From assembly GCF_043641665.1 (NCBI RefSeq), contig NC_092184.1:3331608-3395607 (forward strand): 64,000 bases of DNA, given 5' to 3'. Shown here one piece after another: positions 49,856 to 61,864 of the stretch; the first letter of the stretch is position 1, and every line of letters starts with the position of its first letter. A model generated the notes under the pieces. That model was given only the letters and a program-made list of their open reading frames with translations. It was not told the origin of the DNA and did not search any database. A program made the position numbers and the translations under genes. This stretch comes from Enoplosus armatus. Its lineage: Eukaryota; Chordata; Actinopteri; Centrarchiformes; Enoplosidae.

Positions 49856-51024
49856 ATGGACAGTTTTGACAACTTCAGCGCGTCGGAGAAAGCAGAGGCG
49901 ACGGAGCTTCAGCGTATGATCGCTATAGAGCAACAGAAAGCGCAGTTCCAGGCCCAGGTTTGTATGCTAACCATGCTAATCTGTATCCAGCCATTTAGCA
50001 TTCGACTGTGACAGCGAGGCCGCCCTCCGTCGGTGAGACGTCACACCAAACTCCCGTGGAAGATCTTACAATTCAGGGCGTCTTTACTGTTTGTCAAAAA
50101 AAAGACCACGCTAGTCGTAGCACATGATGTGACATTTTACAAATTATTCATGTTGCTGCTAACTGAACACACTGACTGAAGCGAACAGTCCTATTTATTT
50201 AGAAAGTTAGTGTTAAATGTTGAGGAGCATACAGCTCGGTTGCTTAACAAGGTCACATCAAAATTGGCATTTTTTTAAATGGAGATTGGCATGACTGCCT
50301 CAGTATGAAGTACTTGTACCATAGTAAAAAAAAAAAAAAAAAGTCTGCTATGAATAGAGTGCCATCAACTCAAGACCTGATGCATCGTTATGGTCAGTAT
50401 TATAGCCACATGAAAGCATATGGACTGAAGGTAACTCATTGATTGGACACGTTTGGGGATGGACCCACGTGGGGAGATCAAATTCTGGTGACTGACAGCT
50501 CTTGCACTTTACTGAACCATATTTGATTATTTATCTTCTGTGGTGCCGCAAAGAGCTCATGAAGCAATGAAGCCAGGTAGGACCAAAAAAAAGAGGTGTC
50601 TTGTATCGTAATATAATAATAATAAAGTCCTGCGGTACGTGCATGCTTTGTTTTCATACCACACACTAACCGCACCAGAAGCTTTTACACCAGCCCAGAA
50701 AAACTAACCAAACACACCTGTAGGATGTTAAAGTCCCCTTAAAGACAGTGTTTCCATTACGTTGTTTGTCCACCAGAGAGCACTGACATGTCAATGTTAT
50801 TACTGTAAAATGAATTATACATATTCTGTTAATCGGCTTTTTATAATTTATTCCAGGTGCACACTTTCACAGACGTCTGCTGGGACAAGTGTGTGGACAG
50901 CCCGGGCTCGAAGCTGGACTACCGGACAGAGACCTGCCTGCAGAGCTGCGTTGAGCGCTTCATCGACACCACCCTGACCATCACCAACCGCTTCACGCAG
51001 ATGGTGCAGAAGGGCGCTCATTGA
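49856..51024 (+). CDS. timm8b: Mitochondrial import chaperone Tim8 B (small TIM)
   Basis: Small TIM proteins escort hydrophobic precursors across the mitochondrial intermembrane space. Two coding exons, 49856-49957 and 50857-51024, join in phase 0 to give 89 aa (human TIMM8B 83). The twin CX3C motifs are intact: CWDKC (about 42-46) and CLQSC (about 63-67). [19 protein letters not shown] is typical of Tim8, and [14 protein letters not shown] follows the second motif. Exon 1 encodes the acidic, helical N-terminus with an [10 protein letters not shown] tail. Adjacency to sdhd, head-to-head, favours timm8b over timm8a. A poly(A) signal lies at 51055, only 31 bp after the stop. Confidence 0.93.
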
Positions 51025-51054
51025 TCATGGACTATAGATGCCAACGGGGACTTG

Positions 51055-51060
51055 AATAAA
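51055..51060 (+). terminator. timm8b: timm8b polyadenylation signal
   Basis: AATAAA lies 31 bp downstream of the stop codon, giving a very short 3' untranslated region. Confidence 0.6.
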
Positions 51061-53485
51061 ATGTTTTGTATTCCTAACATGTCCGTGGAAGATAAATGGA
51101 AGAGGACATGTTTTTGAGGACGTACTGTTTATGCTATCGACTGGTGGTGCCTGGCGGGTCCAAAAAATTAGTTTAAAATGTGAAACTCTGCATGGTTGTG
51201 GCTTCAAAAGACAGCAAGAAGTACCGGTTTGAATTGAGAAGTCATGTAATGTGACATTAGTAAAGTGACACAGTACGCTCACGTTCACCATCCTGTCTGT
51301 GGTCCTTTGTGCACTGAACAAAATGGGGGATGAAGCAGGGAAAGAGAGTCCGGCTATGGTGGCTGCAGTTTTAGTGCTCACTCCCGGTTATCAAAGGTTA
51401 TAAAGGTGAACTGATAGGAATTTAGAAAAAGACGACCATACCAACATTAACAACAACACTGGTTAATAACAGATATAGATATTTATGCTGCTCATCACTG
51501 ACCTGCCACCTGTCACCTGGTTGTGACAAATTTACTTTGTAACATCATACAGGGCAGCGTGTGTTGGAGGAAAAACCTTAAACACTCGTGACCCAGTGCA
51601 CTGTTAAAGACCAAACCAGTGGTTCCCATCCCTTTGTCATGTTTCAGCTGTGTGGGAGACACTTCCCCTCTAGACTTCTCATATAGTTCCATTTACAGGA
51701 ACAGTGTGAAGCCCCAAAAAGGCCCCAAACTTATCCAATATATAAAGATAAAAAGTCCTCGAGGAGGCTCGGCACCCAGGTTGGGAACCACTAGACTAAA
51801 ATACCAAAATACAAACGGTACATAAAGTAGTTAAAACTAGTTCTACCATAACTAACGACAACATTCAAACGTTACATGTGTATTGATGCGTCAATCTAAT
51901 AATATGAAACAGTAAAATGTCATTCACAGGGGTCATCTTTTGCTGATGTAGTTCTGCAGGACCTTTTTTTGTAATATATTGGAACTTTTACTGAAGTCGA
52001 GGATCTGAGTTCTTCCTCCACCTCTTGTCCAAACCATAAAGTACCGGGAAATGCTGTGTGTTTCAGGCACTTAATAAGAGGGATTCAGGCGTGGAAACAA
52101 AATGTCGGCACTGACAAGACTTGCTTAAGAACCAATACCGCAATGTAAAAATACAAGTCCTTGAGGAAATGTACAGAAGCATCATCAGCAAATTGTATTT
52201 AAAGTATCAAAAGTAAAATGATTCTTTCTGCAGAAAAATGTCCCCTGTGACTGATTTTATAGTATTAGATTGATAATACTAGTGCATCTATGCATATGTA
52301 TTTTACTGTTATAGTAGGTTGAGGTGGACTAGTTTCAACTACTTTAACCTGGGGGTCGGGCCCCTCCATAGGGTCCCAAAAGGAAAAGGAGAGAAGAAAA
52401 GACATAGTTCTATGCTAATTTGTAGCATTTTCTTTATTTTTCTCTAGTCTTTGATTTCTTTCTTTATCTTTTGTGTAATACTGGATAATTTCACCTCTTT
52501 ATGCCTCAAACAATTATTTTAACGGAGCCACTGGCTTTCCCCACATGTCGGTAACACTTACTAATTCAGAACATTAAGTCATAGTGACTTGATCATTTGT
52601 TAATGGTGAGCAACTACAATTCATAATACATCCTACATTAATTAACATTTTAAATAGCTAAGCATTACTGGAGTTTATGTTTTGTACCCTTATGAAGAGT
52701 TATCTAACTCTTTCTATTGGCGGAACCCTTGTTAACAATGCAGTGGAGTGGAAGCATAAAGTGGTGTAAAGTACAAGTACCACAAAATTGTACATCAGCA
52801 CAGTACTTGAGTAAATATACTTAGCTACTTTCCATCACTAGTTGACAGCAGATTTTTCACCCGTGTTTATGAACTAGTTCATTTGAAGCATAATGAAGCC
52901 TTTATGGGAAATCCAGTGGCGTCTCCAGCTGGACATTCAGTGCTAAACATACATAAACAATAGTCTCTCCATATGTGTCCCCTACAAGAAACGTGTCTAA
53001 TTGATGTTCCATATAAAATATGTTAGATGTTGTGTTTTATTCAGATATTTTACTTTCTTGTTCAACCTTAAAATAAAATGTAAGTAAAACATAAAATAGT
53101 TGAAATGAAATGGAAAATGCAGATGTTAAGGGCATGAAATGAAAAAACAATCAGCATGTCAATCAGTGCAGAAAATAATTGTTGGTTTACTTGCAGCTCT
53201 AATTCAGTGTTATTTGAAGCTTTATTCTGGCATAAAATCATGGTATATCCTCTTACAGTACAACCCTGCAAATCATGATCATGGGGATAATAAATGCATT
53301 TGTATTTCTGCTATTCTTTGTGGGATAAGTATCAGTAGATACTTAAATCAATAAATATGTACGTAAACACAAAAACATACGTCATAACAGAGGGGGTTAA
53401 CATTGATAGGCTAGTATTCACAAGATATACTGGTAAACTAATATATCGGACAAGATGAGCATGAGCATATTTGCCACACATGAAA
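51061..53485. other. Convergent intergenic timm8b / il4i1-like
   Basis: No exon was recognised. The stretch 52738-52850 (AAGTACAAGTACCACAAAAT, GAGTAAATATACTTAGCTAC) is an antisense fragment of the fish repeat seen at 25509-26180, and a related piece lies near 51980-52020. A minus-strand AATAAA at about 53219-53224 is a candidate poly(A) signal for the oxidase gene. Confidence 0.45.
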
Positions 53486-56400
53486 CTAAACTGTAAGGCT
53501 ATTAATATTTTTAGCTGCCCTGAGTGCAGACTTCATGGCAGTTTCAATCCACCCATGTGGAGTAGCTGTGTGTTCTCCTGCAAAGTGCACCCGTCCCTCA
53601 CTCTGGAACAGTTCCCTGGAGTAGTGTCCCTGCTGGTAGGGTGTGAACAGGGCGAAAGCTCCCAGACTGTAAGGATCCAAGCCCCACTTCTTCACCAGCC
53701 CCCCTGTACACAGGGGCCTGATGTCCTCTCCGTGGATTTTCACCAAGTCTTCCAGGACCACGGCCATCAGCTCGTCCTCGCTCATCCCCTGGAAGAGGGT
53801 GGAATCGTCGGAGCAGGTGTAAGACGCCAGGAGGGCCCCTGCAGATGTTCCGGAGAAGCTGTGGCTGGGGTAGTAGATGAAGCGAGAGGGCCGGTCTGTG
53901 ACGCTCTTCCCTCCTCTTATGCCCTCTTTCTCCCAGAACCGCTCCCTGAAGCTGAGCACCACCTTGGTGGAGCTGGCGTAATGAACTGAGCGCAGGGCCT
54001 CCATCTTGTCCCCAGAGAGAGGGGGCTGGAAGTCAATGAAGAGGGAGGCCTTGGCTGTGGCTGTAACCAGGGCATAGTCCACTGTTAGGTTGGTCAGGGA
54101 GCCTGAATTACGCCAGTCCTGGTATGTTACGGTCACATTGCTGCCGCCTGTTTGATTGATTAGCTTGACCTTGGAGTTGAGGAGGATGGTGGCATTTAAC
54201 ACCTGGTAGAAAGCCATTGGGAGGTGGTCAAAGCCATCTGTCACTTCAAAGTACCTGGAAAAGATCACCCAAGAAAAACCTCTTAATCACAATACACCAT
54301 TAAAGCTCCACTAATAAATATTTGTATAATAACAGTGGATCAAATGACTGTGTGTAATGTGTGTGACAAACTCACGGGGAGTTATCACCTGACACTGGAG
54401 TTCCCCTCGGCTCTACTGAGCGTTTTAGCATCTTTCAGCTCATTGTTTTGGTTTTACCACAATGTGACTGTTTTGTTTCACTCTCACCGCTCTCATCAAC
54501 ACCGTTTTTTGGCCACAGCAGGCAGCTGTTTCCAGTAAAAAAAAAAAAAGCAACACTAAATCGACGGAAAGCTACCTGCCCAGCACCTGGATTTTTTTTG
54601 GGCCATTTGGAAGCAGCAAGTTGTGAACATAACATTGACTTATCATCGGCGGCTTATTCTGTCCACCTGATGAATATCAGTATTTTTTATTTATTTTTAT
54701 TGGGAATTTTATTGAATTTCCTCCAACAACAGCTGTCTGCTGTGGCTGAAAACGACACTATGAGAGCGGCGAGTGTGAACCAAAACTGCTTAAAAAGTTG
54801 CAGACAAACATTGAGCTGAAACTCGCTATGAAGCTCTGTAAATCCGAGGGGAGCTGCAGATTGAGGTGATCATTCTGTGTAGGTTCACCACTATAAATAA
54901 CCCCTTTCACATTGCATTGACTCATTGTTATTATAAAAATATGTTGCTTCGTTTCTGTTGAATGTGTAAATAAGCAACTGTTTTGAGCTTTTCAGACCTT
55001 TCTCTTGACATGACAGGTACATTTTTGCATCTTATTTGCCACTCTTCCGCCGTTCTTAAAATGGATGAAATAATGCTGATTATAAAGTAAGTCAAAAATG
55101 ATTTTGCATTATCCTCGCTTGTTGGCCTAACTCTCAAGCATGGCTCAACTTAAAAAGTTACTCAACCAATGAGATCATTTCTTATCCCTCCAGAGATGTT
55201 CTGTTGCTGAGAACAACTGGGAAGCCAAAGTCAGGTCAGCAGGCTGCGTGTGACAGACACACAATAAAATGGCCGAATGAATATCACTTACTCAGTGTTG
55301 TCATTAATGTCTGACTGTATGTACAGCATCTCTATCAGCGACGTGTAGAAGAGGCTGTTTTCATTCAAGATGTCCCCGATCATCCTCAAGGCACCACGGC
55401 TCAGGTTGCCCTCCTTCACCAGATATTCCTGTCGGCAATCAAGCGTCACATTTTATTTAGAGAGTGAGCATTTTCATTCGGATGTAAACTATGACCTGCG
55501 TGACAACTGTCAAGACAATGTCAAATTCAAGTTTACCTTCACTGTGTAGGAATCATATTTATCCAACATGGCACGGCAGCCGATTGCCTTAAGGTCGTCC
55601 CTCACCTGTGCACAGATTACGTCACTTGCAAAAAGGCAACTCTATCCTTATGAAATAAAACTGTGTGAAAATGTGAAATACTGACGTGTGCAAAATGAAC
55701 AATGACAGCATCAATGTGTGGAACGTATACAAACCTTCCAGAGCGCCTGGCTGAAGAGTTGAGCGGCTGACTTCCCTCTCTCACTTTCATTCAAGCTGTA
55801 GTTGAGCACACCGGGGTTGTTTTCCACCGCATAGGTTTTCTGTAGCACTCCATTTACCAAGTAGTAGGTGTTGATGTCGTCTTGGATGAAGTGGTTTAGG
55901 GAAAGTTGCAATTTGGCGGCAAAGGACAGAAGAATCCTGTGGAACAGATACTGTATATTGAATATCTTACATATGTGAGACAGATTTGACATTCTTCTTT
56001 TTAGGGTAAGACCTAAGAAGAGCATTTCCGATCATTTAATTAAAGCTGCGTGAGTTGATTTCTTTGCCTCTTGGGGGCTGCGCAACAAGCTGTAAACTCA
56101 ACACTGACTCATTCTCGCCTTTTGATAGTTGATATGGCGAATAAGTTAGCAAACAGTTTCCTGTTTACACACGACGTTCTGTTTCTGGCCACCTGATGAA
56201 TGTAAGTCTGATATTCACCCTCCTTTTAGCTCTGTTTTTGGTCTCCACCAACTCCTGAGCTGCTAAACGTTCCGCTGCGTTCACCAGTTAGTTGCTAACT
56301 TTGTCTGTTGTTTGGTGCTTGGGCAGGCAGCTTATTTATCAGAGGAGTTTTGCTGAAAATAGCTGCCTGCAGCTGGAAACATGTTAGCTTATCACAGATA

Positions 56401-58701
56401 TGTCGGTGTTGGCATAAACGTTGGCTGTGCTGGAATGAATCAGTCCAACACATTCTGGGTTTTCCTCATGAGGCCATTACAGTCCTCTTCGAACTCCCCA
56501 AACTCTCCACTCCTTTCTTCTTCTTCTTCTTCCCTTTTCTCGCTCCCCAGAGCCACCAGCTGCCCAAACGGCGCTAGCTACAGTCGAAAAACACCTGCCT
56601 CTGGAACATCAACACAACACCACTGCAAACACCAACCATGTGCAAACAAGCTGATAGACATTCGACACGCAACCATGTTTCCTCTCACACACCTTCCCCC
56701 CTTTACAAAAGAAGCGTTCTCGCTTCAAAACAGCTGAACTTACTTGACATACACTTACCAGCTTACACTCTTACCACAAACATAAACAGGTGATGGTAAT
56801 GCAAACAGGAGCAATTTAACAATTAATAGTAGAACAGCATACACCGTTCCTGTTGCAGCATTGTCTCCCACCTGTGTCGTGGCAGCGGCAGCCCTCTGAG
56901 TCCTAGTCGGAGCCACAGGGCACCTTTGCGTGGATGGGCTCAACATAAGGTCTGGAGCCTGAGAGTGCAGTAAGCAGTGAGGGTCCTGGCCTGAAGATGA
57001 GGGTGAACGTTCAGCTGGCCAGGCCCAGCAATACGGTTTCAGGTGGTTTTAGTGAATGACCTTGGGCTTAGCTCTAGGATCCCTCTGGTCCAAAAACTCA
57101 TAGTCTGCTCCAACGTCCAATTGAGTCAAACCGTCTGAACGCTTTGAAAGGGCCATTCCACTTAGGTGACAGCTTTTGTCTAGAAGGTCAACCCACACTG
57201 AATCACACGGCTCATGAGCTGTGTGTGATCATAGCAGTACCTTTGTTGGGCGCCTGCTATCTCAATGTTATGTGCAACAGAGTGAAAAGCGGCGCACAGT
57301 CGACAACACAGGTAGGTCTGGTATTAAGATAAGGTATCAAAAGTAACCTTTGTGTTCATTATTATTAGACTGGTAATACTCATGAGAGTATTAGAGTATC
57401 AGTAATAACTGATTTGTTAGAACAACGGTTGGGTTGCCGATGCGTATTTTTCTACAGCGTCACTTGCCCTGCCTTTTTAGCTGGCAATTGAATTAATGAG
57501 GAGGGTAAAGTGCTGAAAACTGGTCTGCATGCAAGAATCCATTTATTAACAGCTTATTAGCATTCCTAGCTACAGGGCTGTCAGTAAACACCAGTAAATC
57601 TAGTAAATCTAGTGACGTGAGAAGTACAGTATTTCCCTCTGAAATGAAAAACGTACTTCGAAATTATCCAAGATGAAGTACTTGAGTACTGTGTTGATGG
57701 AACAAAGTGCCTTCATGGCCCAGCAGACAGCTAAAAGAGTCATTTCTGTACTCACTTATGAAAGCTGGGGATCCTCATGGCGCCCACTTCTGCGTACCAG
57801 CCTTCCCTTCTGTTCCTGAAGGTCTCCACACGCCCTCCAATGCGGTCATTGGCTTCTATTATGGTGACCTTGTTGTCCATGGGGGGGGGGGGGCACATCA
57901 TCATCATGTGAAATACACTTTAATGTGTACAGCACGTGTTTCAAGTATCAACAGTATCCCCTCGGAAAATGTATGTGTATGATTACATATCAAGTCATTA
58001 CTTCCTCACCATAAATCACTTTACCTTATGTCCGGCATCTTCTAAAAACTTTGCAGCGGTCAGCCCAGCGATGCCCCCGCCGATGATGGCTACATGATGA
58101 GGTGTCTTGGTGGCAGGAAGACCTTTGTCCACCATATCGAGAAGCTCACTGTAGTCAGTGTCTTGGAGGCACTCGTACAGAGGGTCTCCAATGATCCCAG
58201 TCACAGCAAACACCACGACCCCAACTAGAACCAGAGGAACTGATGACGGAGGAAAATATCAACTAAAAAGTGTTGAAATCAAAGCATCATGAGGCAAATG
58301 CAGAAGTGGAGGAATATTTTCTATATTTTAGCTGCTAAAACAGAAAAAGCCCTGAGGGATCGCTGAGCAACCACCAACTTCCAGTTTCCTTTCTTTACTG
58401 CTGAATTTACAGACACAACAGAATCACATCTCTAAGCAGAACTTAGGGTGTATGACAAATGATTTAAATATATCCTGGTCAGACTGCATTTTCACAATAA
58501 TCCTCTTGCATTGCGCAATAAGTTCTCCCTCTCATGATGCATCTTTTTATAATGGCTGTATTCAATTACATGTCAAACATGGATTTCATAATGAATGAAA
58601 TCACAATGGCAGCATCAGACTTTCAACTCAAATGAATGCATTGTGTGACTGCGGCGGATTTGATACTTACAGAATTTGCACAGGGCCATGTGAGGGATCA
58701 T
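53486..58701 (-). CDS. il4i1: L-amino-acid oxidase, IL4I1/LAAO family (secreted flavoenzyme)
   Basis: LAAOs oxidatively deaminate L-amino acids with FAD, releasing the keto acid, ammonia and H2O2; fish members are antibacterial mucus or serum proteins. Exons: 58671-58701, 58025-58239, 57756-57868, 55735-55936, 55537-55605, 55292-55428 and 53486-54254, all in phase, giving 511 aa. A signal peptide ([17 protein letters not shown] core) precedes [12 protein letters not shown], the usual mature LAAO N-terminus. The FAD dinucleotide motif IIGGGIAGL is at about 62-70, [10 protein letters not shown] follows, and [12 protein letters not shown] is the substrate-domain signature. [10 protein letters not shown] and PSRFIYYP are in the last exon, which ends with [20 protein letters not shown]. 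Several Asn-X-Ser/Thr sites fit secretion. The start is uncertain: ATGs at 58701 or 58689 give a clean signal peptide, but an in-frame extension is possible (see findings). il4i1 is the nearest named family; fish often carry several copies. Confidence 0.9.
54300..54930. repeat. Teleost interspersed repeat in the oxidase intron
   Basis: Begins TTAAAGCTCCACTAATAAAT and includes CAGTGGATCAAATGACTGTG, GGAGTTATCACCTGACACTG and ATGAAGCTCTGTAAATCCGA before ending with CACTATAAATAACCCCTTTC. This text order is typical of a frequent, non-coding fish repeat. It lies in the intron before the large last exon. Confidence 0.55.
56040..56720. repeat. Probable interspersed repeat in the oxidase intron 3
   Basis: The block GGGGGCTGCGCAACAAGC, AGTTAGCAAACAGTTTCCTG, CTGCTAAACGTTCCGCTGCG and CAGTTAGTTGCTAAC matches the style and pieces of repeats seen near 31515 and 60300-60480 of the window. 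Ends are not defined. The open frames here are low-complexity and not gene-like. Confidence 0.4.
57030..57310 (-). mobile_element. Degraded LTR-retroelement integrase C-terminus (Ty3/Gypsy-like)
   Basis: On the minus strand two short frames resemble the C-terminal tail of retroelement integrases: [15 protein letters not shown] (at about 57140-57180) and, in another frame, KVIH followed by NHLKPY (at about 57030-57063). They correspond to the usual 'KLxPKWxGPF...VVHxNxLKPY' spacing. A stop and at least one frameshift lie between them. No LTR pair was found; the copy is a relic inside oxidase intron 3. Confidence 0.45.
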
Positions 58702-60930
58702 CTTGAGGATGGAGCTCCACAGTCTGGACTTCTTGCTTCTGCTGTTGATGCTGGCACTAGGAGAGGACAAGGAACCCTGTAGTGAAGACAAGCATGTTAC
58801 AGGTTTAGTGGGAGAGGCTCCGGCAGTTTTGTCATATTCCGCTGAACTGAACGTGTTGATGAATGCACACGCATGCAAGTAAATCATCAGTCAGCTCAGA
58901 CGAGACTATCTCTGCATTCTGCTCACCTTTATCAAAGGCAATGTCTCGTAAGTTGTCGTGAGCCTATGCATGACTGAGGAGAAATGACCCAGCCCCTGAT
59001 GAAAGCTAAACCTTCAACGCTGTGCGTCTCGCCATACGAAAGCAGCCTGGAAAAACCTGGGAGGCGTGGTATGTGTGAAATTGCACACAACGTCATTTTA
59101 ATGAGGGGGACTGTGTGGCTCCTCAGGTCTTCCAGAAATATTTTCCCACACCGGCTCAAGAGTCAACCACACTGAACAAATCAGATTAGTGAGGTTATAC
59201 TAGTCATCAGCATACCTCATTTCCTCCATTTTCACTCATTTCAATATCTGACCTGAGAGTGTTCATTCAGTGCTATCCAAAAATGCCTCAGTCAAACCTA
59301 AAGCTGCATCAAACATACTTAACAAAATCACAGTACATTCCAAGTCTTTGTTGTTTTCTATTACAGATGTCCTTTACTTATTTATAAGGTTTTTGTTTTT
59401 TTTTAAATAGTGTTTACTACTTACCTGTAGAAATGTACGGTCTTTGGTGCCAAAAGAAAGCAGTCCCTCTCACCAACAACCTTTCCTGTATCCAACAGAC
59501 AAAAGCACCTAGACTTTATCAGCTGCAGTAAAGGAAAGCAAAAGCAAGAAGAAGAAAAAAAAGTCTGGTCAAGTTTCGTTTTCCTGAGCACATTAGTCAC
59601 TGTTTCTATTCAAAGCTGAACAACTGGAAGTGATGAAGGAGAGTATTGAGGAAATGTTTTATTTAAACTGACAAAATAAAGCAAAGGAATAGAAAGAGCG
59701 TCACTTACAACTTTCTCAGGAAAAAACACATACAGATGAACCAAACACATGAGCGGGAGATGTCTACGTTTCCAATATTTCCAATATTTCCAGTTCCACA
59801 CTGCGGTCTTGTGTCAAGGCTCGATTTTGAACCTGAACAGTCTGCTTGCCGACTCAGCAGAAGCCTCAAAGAGGGAGACGCTCACCTGACAAGCTCAGGT
59901 GAGAATCTGCATCACAGGTTACAAAACTGTTTGGCAATGTATAGATGATGCATAGCTGAACGCAGCATTGTTTGAGGGGCAAGGGGCAGGTTTTATTTCA
60001 CAGTTTTTTGTCAGCATGTGTAAAAACGGCGAGGTCACTGAACTACAGTAATGAGGCTTTGGGAGTTAAGTCAGCCATGTTAATGTATATTGTGTAAGGT
60101 ACAGCTCTCAGCACACCCTGAGAAATCAGACTGAGGTCTTAAAGCTGTGAAGTCAGTTCATTGGGTCTGCTGAACGTGGCGGGGGGGGGGGGGGGGGGGG
60201 GGGGAGAGTGAAAAGGAAAAAGAGAAGAAGAAGACGGAAAGAGAAAAGAAACAGCAGGCAGAGCTGTGATGCTCGCTGTCTGCTAGCTGCCCAACGGCAA
60301 GACGCAGATACCGTTAGCAAAGTGAGCGTTTACTGTTAGCTGCTAATGTTGCTAATGTGTCTGCTGGATGTGTAAATAAGCCACTGTTTGCGAACGCATT
60401 CACGTTTATCAACTTTATAAGATGATAATATGTCAATTTTGTGTTTACAGCTTGTTGAGCTGCCCCCAAGTGGTCAAACAAATGTGTCATTGTAAGTTTA
60501 AAGAAGTTGTTTTTTCCGAGGGCGAGATGAGAAGCTCACTATGGAGCCAGGAGGCCATTAGCTTAGCTTAGCATAAACAATGGACGCTTGGGGTCTCTCC
60601 GAACTGTCTACCAACGCCTCTAAAGCTCCCTAATTAACACGTATCTTGTTTCATCTGTACACAAACAGTAATACAAATAGTTATAGCACATAACTTCCTA
60701 ATCACAAATGATCTCTTTTACAGTTTTGTTCCTGTATGTATTAAACAAATGACATACAACGCGTAAAGTAGCTGAGTTGAAAAGCGCTAAGCTCGATACC
60801 TAAACAGACGTGAGGGTGGTGTCTTCTCATATCACTCTCAAAAAAAACCCCAAAAGGAAATAAAGTGTCAAAATGTCAAAGCCCGAAATGTCAAATGATT
60901 CCACTTTTATCAAACTGGGAACTTAATAAT
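58702..60930. other. il4i1-like 5' flank
   Basis: Contains possible upstream oxidase exons (58702-58776 in-frame extension; 58927-58971 candidate exon), then repeat-rich DNA with a 24-G run at 60181-60204. A fish repeat piece lies at about 60290-60500 (TTATAAGATGATAATATGTC, GCTGCCCCCAAGTGGTCAAA) and an antisense GCTTAGCTTAGC piece near 60556. No other gene was recognised. Confidence 0.45.
60181..60204. repeat. Poly-G run (24 bp)
   Basis: A run of 24 G followed by a purine-only tract (GAGAGTGAAAAGGAAAAAGA), giving a long purine strand. Confidence 0.9.
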
Positions 60931-61523
60931 GGTCATTGATATTTTGAGCTTGTGAAAAATGATGTTCACAAATCATTTCACAGCCTGCAGTTGAATATCA
61001 CCTTTTGTGTGTATGTGAAAAAAAAAAGATTGCATGCCCGTATCTGAACGTGTGAATGTGCAATAAAAGTTTTGCAGAGGGTAGCATAATTAACTTTTTT
61101 CGTCCTGGACAATACAGGAAAATCACTATATATTGCTCTCGAGGGATATGCTGTACATTTACATAAACTCGGAGTCTTTCTCATGAGTTGGCGCCTCTGC
61201 GAAATGTGCATTTAGAGGGAAAAACTGACGAACCCAATCAGACGTTAAGTTGAGCCAGACGCTTAGACCCATTGGCTAGTCAGAGGGTAACGTGCTGATT
61301 GGCTAGTCAGTTCCAGCATTCACAGATAGCGTGTCCGTCTCTCAGACTGTTGAAAGTATGCCTGCGCACATTTTTATTACACGTACACAAAATATTTCTA
61401 CAGCTGCAAAACTTTATTACACATTCGCACGTTCAGATCCGTGCATGCAAAGAGGTGATACACAACTGCAGGCTGTGAGATTATTTGTGAACATCATTTC
61501 ACAAGCTCAAAATATTAATGACC
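60931..61523. mobile_element. Foldback element with ~150-bp inverted arms
   Basis: The left arm (about 60931-61080) and right arm (about 61384-61523) are inverted copies. GGTCATTGATATTTTGAGCT on the left matches GGTCATTAATATTTTGAGCT read from 61523. Matching pieces continue inward: GATGTTCACAAAT, CACAGCCTGCAGTTG, ATCTGAACGTG and AAGTTTTGCAG. About 300 bp of unique sequence separates the arms. No transposase is encoded; the superfamily is unknown. Confidence 0.75.
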
Positions 61524-61864
61524 CTTATTTGATTCCATTGGACTTGGTGTTTTATAAAGTTCTGTTGTGTTGAGTTTTTTGGCAGCATCCCACAGTAGCT
61601 TGTTTTTCAGGCCCGGCAGTCAACAGCACACAGGGGTTGAGAGACTCCTCCAATATGAATACAGCTGAGGGCAATTCATGTGCTTTGCAGGTTACAGTGA
61701 GAGGACATTCCCACGCTTTGTTGTGCCACTTTGGTTCCCTTTCTAACCGAGCAGCAAATACTCCCCTACTTATGATGGTATCATGATATAAAACACATTT
61801 GGACTTTAGCCGCTGAAACCTCAAAGTGAAGCAAGACTGGAGCAAATCCTCGATGGCATTCTGA

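Noticed and set aside
53471..53989. 172-codon plus-strand frame
   Set aside because: It is the antisense shadow of the oxidase last exon, which has the FAD-binding motifs in the other strand.
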